NCBI RefSeq assembly: GCF_000004195.4
Contig: NC_030677.2
Coordinates: 112,431,036 to 112,495,035, forward strand
Reading direction: 5' to 3'
Length of the DNA stretch: 64,000 bases
From: Xenopus tropicalis
Lineage: Eukaryota; Chordata; Amphibia; Anura; Pipidae
Shown piece by piece: positions 56,221-64,000 of this stretch (its first letter is position 1; each line of letters starts with the position of its first letter). The notes under the pieces were generated by a model. It was not told where the DNA came from. It did not search any database and was given only the letters and a program-made list of their open reading frames with translations. The position numbers were made by a program, and so were the translations under genes.

Positions 56221-58324
56221 ATTTCTGCCTTTACCCTTATGTTATTGATTCCTAACAGTCCCAAACATACACAGATTTGTTTTCCATTACTCTGGGTGTT
56301 TTAACAATATTTTGGTAGGCACACAGGAATTTTGGAAATTTGCTAAATAATTTGGAAATAACTATTTTCTATATTAAATACAAACATGCTGTCAGTTTGT
56401 GGTATATATGTGCTTCAATTTTATTATTTGCTCCTTTGTATTACAAGTCTTCAGAATTATAATATAAAGGAGCAATTAATAAAATTGAAACTTGATAATC
56501 ATAACACATTTTTAATATCTATTTGTGGGGCAGGTGGTGGTGCAAGAGCCTGCCCCCCCCCCCCGATGAAGACAGCTCTGCCTGTGATTGGAAGTGCTGT
56601 ATTCCTAAGGTCAGCATATAAGTGTTCCCTAATCCGCCTGCTACCTACAGTAACCCCCTAAAACTCCACTACAGGACATTTAATGCACAGCTGCACGGCT
56701 CCTTGCAAGGAGCAAGACATAGATTGCACTGAAGTCCCCTAAGGCAAGAGCTCTGTAAATGAGCAATAAGGGGTATGATTTTGAGCCCCTTAGTGCTCTA
56801 TCTATCCACAGAATTTGGTAAATGACCCCTAAGGATTATTGGAAGTGATGTCAGAGATCCATGACCGATATAAAATCAGCTGACTATCACCTTGTGCCTT
56901 TATATGGTTACAGAACGCCTAGATTACTTTTAATATCCTTATAATTTACAGTTGCAAGTATGTTATTATTGCCCATCTAACTGCATCTCTCCCCATTCTG
57001 TTGCTTATTGTGTGGCTGTCATTACTGTACCACCGTATCACATTGCTCTCTTTGCATTTCCAGATTTGGAATAATTAGTGAGCAAACCAAACAAACTGAT
57101 TATACTTTGGCATATTACAGATAATTATATCACAAATTATTTCTTACTTAGTTGCTCAGTCTGACATTCCCTGACTCATAATGAATCATAGAAAAAATAG
57201 GGCAAGCCTGATGAAGGCAAATATACTGTATTTATGTGCTCATTCTAGCATCAAATGTAATTAACATAAATTAAGTTAAAATTCTGGAAGCATGAACTCA
57301 AATCTGGCTTTTCCTTTGATTTCCATTAGTGCCACTATAACGAAGCCACTTTATTGGCTATAAGATAAGTTTTGCATTTTTATGTACTGTACATCCCAAT
57401 CATATTGGATTGTCACTGGATGTTGGGAGCTGTAGTCCACTATGACCTGGTTGCAGCCAGTTTACTCTGTAATCTAAAGGGCATTATGATTAATAAGCCA
57501 GGACCATGCTACACTAGACTGAACTCTGTTGTATAGTTCCAAGGAAGATTCAGTCAACTAATTATAACTTATCTATATATGTATTCCCATTAAAGTATTG
57601 GTGGTAAAATATGTGTCATCTGTGTAATAAATTTATTACACTTACTTCCTTTCCTCATTTACTTTCCTTAGCATGGAAATTGTTATTGGATACAGAAATG
57701 GTCTTATCAAATCACATTTTCATTACATTTACATTTTGAAAAAGTTTTATTTTTAAATGTTTATTTGGCCTAATCTGTTCATCATAATGCAATGTACATT
57801 TTACATTTATATTGTGAGGTCAATATATATATAAGTATGCATGTATTTCTATTTGTCCAAAAAGGGCTGCAAATCTGACATTCCTTATCTTAAGGATGTA
57901 CAGCCCCTTTATAGCATTTTGAAAGAATTACACATTTCTTACATCTATCACAACAGTTATTCATTTTTTATGTTACGTGCATCTACCTAGTGCCTATGGT
58001 TTGGTAGGCCTGGGTTGTCTGTATGTACTCAGTAAAATGGGTGGGGAAGTGTCCGCTCAGAGAAACAGAAGAGATGCTACTCACTGAGTACACAATAATG
58101 CAGTTTACAGTTTTAAGTGCATGAAAACTGCATGCATTTGGAAACACAAGTGTCCATTTTTTATAGTCTTGTCTATCTATTTATAGCGTGAAACACCTTG
58201 AAATATGTTAATTATTGGTGGTTCATCTGTGCCATCATTAAGTACATTTTTTATTGGGAATAAGCAGTATTTAAATCCAAATCCAATATATAATAACTTA
58301 CAGGTTACCGGTTCGGGAGATTCT
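56221..58324. other. intergenic, mostly unassigned
   Basis: C-run at 56552-56564 within a MITE-like gtggtgcaagagcctgcccc context; gttgggagctgtagtcca (57422-57439) is a common repeat tail. No gene seen. Confidence 0.4.
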
Positions 58325-58762
58325 TAAAGGAGAAGGAAAGGCTAATAAAGAGTTAATCTCAAGCTGCAGGCATACCTTCAGTTGTCTCAATAGTACCCTT
58401 AAGTCTCCCCATATTTCACCTTTTCAGATGATCAGAAGCCAAACAGGAAGAAAAAATGCTGAGCTGTGTTAAGAAAGTTCCCATAATGCCTCACTCCTGC
58501 ACCGAGACCGAGACCAAGTGAACATGCTCAGTTTGTAAGACTATGAGGAAGTGGGGGTTAGTGAGTTCTTAGCATTCTTGAGGGAGGGGGAGCAGGAGAG
58601 GGAAGAGAGCAGAGAGCTGCGTGTCTCTGGCACATGAATTACAGACACAACAAATCTTTTGACAGAGAAGTCAGTGCAGCGTTTCTGTGAGTGCTTTTGG
58701 CTGTATTTACATAGACCTTGCTGATAAAGCTTACTTAGTTTTTACCTTTCCATCTCCTTTAA
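58325..58762. mobile_element. MITE, 'ttaaaggagaaggaaag' family
   Basis: Left cttaaaggagaaggaaagg; right acctttccatctccttta, inverted termini around about 400 bp. The right half matches 19690-19818. Confidence 0.7.
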
Positions 58763-58998
58763 GGTTGCCATACATGGGCAGATTTAAGCTGCCAATTTAG
58801 CCCATTCAGATTGATGTGGCAGCTTAATTGGGGACCTCTGATGCACCTGCCCGACCGATATCTGCCTGAAAATCAGCCAGATCTCAGTTGTGCAGGTTTG
58901 AAAATTCAGCTTGGGCTGTACCAGCCTAATCCAACCACACAAGATCTGTGCCAGTGAAGATGCCCCAGTAGCCCCCCATCTTTTCTGCCGATTCACAG
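58760..58998. mobile_element. diverged, truncated 'ggccatacac' MITE
   Basis: aaggttgccatacatgggca at the left; the interior gccgattcacagca recalls the gccgattcag of 15029-15380. No right terminus. Confidence 0.45.
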
Positions 58999-59039
58999 CA
59001 CATGCTCAGTGCTGCTGTCACTTACTGAGCTTAGGGACC

Positions 59040-59708
59040 GACTCACAATATACTGTTATACAGGAAATAAGTGTCACAATATATAGCAGGTTAGTAATTT
59101 ATTCAGATTGACATTACATGGCAGCTCTGAAACCAGTGCAATTAGTATCAGGATTTAATAATTATCCCTGTAGCATCAGCTCATATGACAGGCCAACCTC
59201 ATTCTCTGTTTGATAATTTGCTACAACCCCTAAGCTCAGCTTCTCAACAGCTGCTCAGATCACACTGAGCATGTAAGTGTCGCAGACACTCGGGTCGGAC
59301 TGGGCCACCGGGACACTGGGAAAAATCCCAGTGGGCCCCGGCTCTAGTGGGCCCCGGCGGCCCAGACCCGACCCTTGCCAGCGCTCCCCCTGCCCGACCG
59401 CTTCTCCCCTGACGCGTTAAATGTACGCGCTCAGGGGAGGATGACTGGTAGGGGGCCCCTGTGGGGGGTTAGGGGAAGCGGCCGGCGGGGACACCTGCAG
59501 GGCCCCTTGAGCGAGAGCCCCAGCGGGCCCTTCACCCCCCAGTCCGACCCTGCAGACACTTTCCAAGATTGGGAGCTTCTTTGGCAAGTTTGAAGTCCTG
59601 GATCATTGTTGCTATTGAGATGCTGAACTTTAGGCTGGAGCAGTAAATACAGTATATAAAATATAGCATTTTAGCCATATTTATTTTTAGGGTTTAGTTC
59701 TCCTTTAA
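59040..59708. mobile_element. MITE (family of 19816-20150), interrupted by a hAT insertion
   Basis: Blocks ttagtaatttattcagattg, tgacaggccaacctcattct, ctaagctcagcttctcaaca, then after the insertion ggaagcttct-like text and gggtttagttctccttta are the inverse of 19816-20150. The break is exactly at the hAT insertion at 59291. Confidence 0.65.
59291..59552. mobile_element. nested hAT-type MITE with 8-bp target duplication
   Basis: Termini c(a)gggtcggactggg and cccagtccgaccctg are inverted repeats (one base missing at the left end). The 8-bp cagacact flanks it at 59283-59290 and 59553-59560. It is markedly GC-rich (ggccccggcggcccag, gcggccggcggggac), unlike its surroundings. Confidence 0.85.
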
Positions 59709-60041
59709 TTTGTCTCCCCCACCCTGCCAGGGTTATAAATATAGGTGTCTCTTGATAAATACAGAAAGGCTGAGAGGCACTGAAGTTTATGGGAGCTGGT
59801 ATGGGTGGTTTTGGATGTTTCTCTGCAGGCTAAATACAACAAACCTTGGTGGAGAAAACACCCCTTGTACCATTGGAATAAAATGCATATTTAGGAAATT
59901 TAATGGCTCATTAAATATAAGGAAGGCAGTGTGCATGAGAACTGATATTTGAAAGAATGAGAATTGATAATATAAAGTGCCTGTAGTAGCAGAGATAATA
60001 TCCTCTGGGAAGGGACTGTAGCTGTTTTTATAGTTGGACAA

Positions 60042-60253
60042 GGGCAGGGGTACACGGGGGGATTATTCGCGCAACGATTTGCCAAAGTCGCCGAAGGGAC
60101 TTCGGGCGACTTAGGCAAATCGCGGCGCCACGTATGCCATCCTACCAGAGATTTACATTCTAGCCGGTGGGATGGCATTGCGGGGAGATTAGTCGCTGGC
60201 AACAACGAAGATTTCTTGCGGCGCGACTAATCTCCCCGTGTGGGACTGCCCTA
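60042..60253. mobile_element. MITE related to 3114-3381
   Basis: Left agggcaggggtacacgg; right gtgtgggactgccct. Shared interior: gatttacattctagccggtg, ggatggcattgcggggagat and gcgactaatctccccgt. Confidence 0.7.
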
Positions 60254-61406
60254 AGATGGTGCCTGTAGCAAAAGCAAATGGAGAGGGATAGCAGATATAG
60301 GCTAACAGACATACTATGATGCCATTATTAGCAGTGGAAATATTAGGCTCCTGAAAGGGAATGGGGCTGTGAGATATCAGGTAAGATAAGGACAGGAAGC
60401 ACACAGTGCCATTAACTATCACTTAGTTTACATTAAACCTAGCAGACAAGTATAAACAGATAAAAGTAATTGGACACATACACATATCATACATATTTAT
60501 TCATATGTATTTTAGCTGAGCCCAAAGATACAGCTTTGTATGTACAGGCATGCACGCAGCAGCAGAACCGTTTACATGCTGCCAGTGGCCTTCGTGTCTG
60601 AGTAACACAGGCATTGCCATTTGTTGATGACTTATATACCCCATCCCAAAATAAGTGTGCTGTGATTGGTCGAGCCTCTAAGGCCGTCATGTCCTTATGT
60701 CCTCTCAGTCCAAACTAATTGTACATGCTGACTTCCTGCAAAGGTGTTTCCTGCAGATAGAGAGCAGTGGACAGGACTGAACTGGTATAGTGACACTCTC
60801 ATGCTCTCTCTGAACCTAATCCCCCCCGCCAATATTTCTTTCTGTATCCCAAGGGAAAAAAGAACAATTACCCCCATCCTCTGACTGCTTTTTTACTTGC
60901 AATACATGTATAGTGAATTACATAACTTGAATAAAATGAACATACTGTACCTTCTTTGTCACATTCACTTCCAGATGATTAAAACTAACTAAAATAGTCA
61001 AGGTACATGTGTGCATACTGCGTATTGCAATACATGCAGGCATGTATATATAAACCTCAAGTTTTTTGGCATTTCAACAATTGCTTAAAAGTATTGCCTT
61101 TTTGATGATGCATTCTCATCCTGCTAATTACAAGGTTATGCAGTGAATATAGCTATTGATAAAAATGACTGCTCTTTAGCAGAAGCTGATTAGTAGATTA
61201 TAAAATGGTTTCCCACATTCCTAGCTAGTGACCAATTCAAAGTTATAAAATACATTTAATTATTTCCATAAATTGTATACACAGCTGTGTGAGGCACAAT
61301 GATCTCTGGAATCAAATGTTATTGTATTAGCATTTATTTATCTATAGTGCTGACTCATTTATGCAGCTCATTCACACTAGTCTGTGCCGAGTGGAGCTTA
61401 CAATTA
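60254..61406. other. intergenic, nothing recognised
   Basis: No supported gene. Confidence 0.4.
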
Positions 61407-61582
61407 GTGATGTGCAGGTTGACCCAAAACCCTCAGGACCTGTGGGTCAGGTGGGTTCAAGTTTAAATTTGGGCAACCATTGCGGCTTATGGTTGTTATG
61501 TACTGTAGGTCAGACTGGTAAAGTATAGAAGCATATTGAGCGGGTCCGGGTTGATCTTTTCTTGACCCGCACATCACTACTA
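61407..61582. mobile_element. MITE, 'tagtgatgtgc' family
   Basis: Left tagtgatgtgcaggttgacc; right ttgacccgcacatcacta, inverted termini. The interior gggtcaggtgggttcaag and gcgggtccgggttgat support it. Confidence 0.75.
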
Positions 61583-62185
61583 AGGTCCTTATCACATTTA
61601 CACAGACACTATGGTCATTTTAATTAGATGTCAAGTTTACAGCTATACATTCTATTGTAAAAAGCTGTCTGTTGTTAGCCATCTAGTTTACCCTTCATTC
61701 CTGTTGGGGGCAGTTAAAGCAGGGTAGAAACTAACTTGTTGGAAAGGTGTCATCCTATGATTGTGCCACTTTGAAAGCCACTAAGACCTTCACGCCATCT
61801 GGGCACCCTACACAAGCCAGTTAGCCACCTCAGCCCTCCTCCCCAAATGCGCATGTGCACATAATTCCAGGCATGCACAGTGCCGTTGTGGCTCTAGTCA
61901 GTTGTCTCTTCTGCCTACCCCTAGTTCCAGTCCTGTTGTTAAACAGGACACCTTTTTCACACAGCATGATATATAGGCCCCTAAATGTACATGTGTTTGT
62001 AAATTATGTCTTGGTAAACTTTATCCCTAATTTTAGTTTCTTGCAGTTTAATGTTGTTATAAATATCCTCATGCTCTGACTGACTTCCTATTAAGTTTGC
62101 TTTACTACAATACCCTATTGTGTTCCATTTTTATAGAAGAAAAGACACTCCATGCCATATACATGCAGTTAATCTGGTGACTTTA
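61583..62185. other. intergenic, nothing recognised
   Basis: No supported gene. Confidence 0.4.
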
Positions 62186-62337
62186 TGGTGTGGACTGGCA
62201 ATCTGTGGCATCTGGCAAAGGGGCTGCTGTAAGATGCCATATACACTAATAGTCACTATGGAACTGGTGGGGGCTGTTTTGGGCCTTTGTGTACCCAAAA
62301 TGCCAGGGCCTGTTTTAAATCCCAGTCCAGACCTGCT
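62186..62337. mobile_element. MITE, 'cccggactgg' family, copy 5
   Basis: gtggactggcaatctgtggc, aagatgccatatacactaat, gaactggtgggggctgtttt and aaatcccagtccagacctg. Confidence 0.7.
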
Positions 62338-63805
62338 TTATGATCCTTGTGTCCTGACAGATCTTTCAGTAATTAATCAATGCTTGTCTTTTCCTAGGTG
62401 ACCCAATTGTAAGGACTTTTCAGCTTCAGCACAATATTTTGACTTGGTTGTGTGTACTGATGCAGGGATATAATTAAAATCTGATGATTGTGAGGCTAAG
62501 AACCTTTAATCCTGGCTTGGCTAATAAAGCTGGTGAGGTGTCGCTGACTATGGTGATTCACTAGAGTATGTGTCAGTGCTTTGCTTAATATTGTGTTGAT
62601 GATTATATTATCCATTTTCCTTAGCAATAGAACCTTTATTAGCCTAAAGACTGGGTTGGTTACTGTGGAATGAAGTTTTTCATAAAGGACCCATAAACTT
62701 TTCTGTTGCAGCAGTAAAAGTGCATTTTAGAAAGTGCTGAGTGACAGTGCACATGTATATGATAACTTATGAATATTACTTATAGATAATTATGGTGTCC
62801 CTCAAGATTCCAATAGTCAGAAAATAATCCAAAGTATGTATATGTTACATGTTGTGTCCTAAGGGCAATACAGTTCTACAGACAGATGTCATTGTGAGGG
62901 CAGTATGCAACTCAATAAATATTTCTGTTTCCTTTTGACAGTTAGTGTTAAGAACATAATGACTTTTCACCCATATGACGCTTAGTTCAGATTTGCTACG
63001 CCACAGGTGTATAGTTAATGACGAGGAAGGATTTGTTTGTGATGTTCTGTCTTAACATTTAGCCTTTAAGGTGTCAAAATGAGTGAAATTCCTATAAAAA
63101 TGCCCTGCAGCCTGTAAACAGAACATGATGATTTCTTGTGAGAAAGGCATGTGTGTGCCTGTCATTTATTCTGTCACAGGACCAAACAGTTGTGGTGTTT
63201 TTATTATATCATATCATAAATCTCTCCCGCCAAAAGCATTTAGGCATAATGTTTGTGTCCAGTACATTGAAATGGCCCACAGCATGCAGTAGGATAAAAT
63301 ATAGCCCCTTGGTAAGACAGAGAGGGTTACACAGCTAAGGCAGCTTTCTCTGTGTTTTTCCATAGAGACTCTCCAAGTGACTAGAACTGTGTCTGTTTAC
63401 AAGAGACTCTCAGTACTGTTAGGAGCAGGGGTCCTGGAAAGATGTTTCTCACTGGTAAGTGAGAAAACGACAGGACGTAATTCTCCCGATTAGTCATTTA
63501 CTTGCAGAAATAGAATTCATGAGTAACTGAGTTTCACAGGTATATACTGAGTCATTAGAGGCAACATGTTACATACTCTAGCCCCCCCCAAAACAAAAAT
63601 TGTAAATGCTTGCCAAAGTTATGCCTTTCAATGTATATACCTCCCAAAAGGGCCACTCAAGTAATAGCCAAGTAAAGTGCAACATATGGCTGGAATCGGA
63701 ACAGGTGTTTGGCACCATATAAATATGCTTACATGTACGTTAATAGTAGATTAATGAAGCAATTCGTACTCAGGGTTGACCACCTGAAAAGTGTGCCTAG
63801 CCCTA
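62338..63805. other. intergenic; weak exon-like segment at 63363-63454
   Basis: gtttttccatag (acceptor-like, to 63365) and actg|gtaagtgag (donor-like, after 63454) bracket about 90 bp containing one ATG (63442). No protein similarity was recognised; kept only as a possible untranslated or chance exon. Confidence 0.2.
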
Positions 63806-64000
63806 AAGGGGTGGTTCACTTTTAAGTTAACTTTATAACTATACCTTTTTATGTTATAGAATGGCCAGTTCTAAGCAACTTTTTAACTGGTCTTTATTTT
63901 TTATTATTTGTCTTCTTCTTCTGCCACTAAAACTATTGCTCTGTGAGGCTACAATTTTATTGTTATTGTTACTTTTTATTACTTATCTTTCTATTCAGCC
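63806..64000. mobile_element. MITE, 'ttaacttttagtatg' family, copy 4; runs off window
   Basis: aaaggggtggttcactttta, atagaatggccagttctaag and gctctgtgaggctacaattt, shared with 45645-45860 and 23740-24125. Confidence 0.7.

Overview
This is vertebrate nuclear DNA, most likely from a frog of the Xenopus type. It is AT-rich, has very low gene density, and is filled with many small families of palindromic non-autonomous DNA transposons that I recognise from memory as typical of Xenopus. There is also an amphibian/fish-type Tc1 element, a hAT element, a Penelope-like retroelement remnant, LINE fragments and one solitary LTR. No bacterial-style operons, CRISPR arrays or rRNA genes were seen. Almost all short ORFs here are chance readings of repeats.

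The only host protein-coding gene I can support lies at the left edge on the minus strand. It is the 5' part of a Krueppel-like factor gene, best fitting klf2. Coding exon 1 (942-995) begins MALSETILPSFATFAS and ends at a GTAAGT donor. A 685-bp intron follows, and exon 2 (1-256, running off the window) continues RWK... and carries the acidic EDEDLNNVLEFVLAMGG segment. The promoter lies to the right, at about 1150-1560, with a minus-strand TATA box, a perfect MEF2 site (CTAAATTTAG), a GC/CACCC box and CRE-like sites. The rest of the window, about 62 kb, is the region upstream of this gene.

Layout of the upstream region: 1.86-2.86 kb, a MITE whose internal 52-bp module has expanded into 11 tandem copies; 3.1-8.4 kb, several MITEs and an 86-bp triplication; 9.8-11.5 kb, a decayed Penelope-like reverse transcriptase interrupted by a 33-bp minisatellite and other insertions; 15-17 kb, a multi-hairpin MITE and a MITE split by a 5'-truncated retroposon; 17.5-17.9 kb, a 306-bp near-perfect palindrome of Penelope-type termini; 18-34 kb, scattered MITEs and a LINE2-like tail; 34.5-36.3 kb, a 32-bp minisatellite and two 139-bp direct repeats; 36.4-36.7 kb, a promoter-like patch.

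Further right: 38.6-40.3 kb, a structurally complete Tc1-like transposon with an open 340-residue DD34E transposase and TA target duplication; 40.4-41.6 kb, a non-autonomous hAT with a perfect 8-bp target duplication and an internal minisatellite; 42.6-43.5 kb, a solo LTR; 50.1-50.7 kb, a truncated retroposon with a 16-bp target duplication; 51.4-52.5 kb, a Penelope terminus with a hammerhead-like fold next to a CTCGAG-rich DNA transposon; 54-64 kb, more MITEs, including one nested hAT insertion.

The most interesting signals are the apparently undamaged Tc1 transposase, the recurrent hammerhead-like GAAACGCGTC termini including an inverted pair, and the repeated birth of minisatellites inside transposable elements. 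Boundaries of old MITEs are approximate, and family names are from memory, not from a database search.
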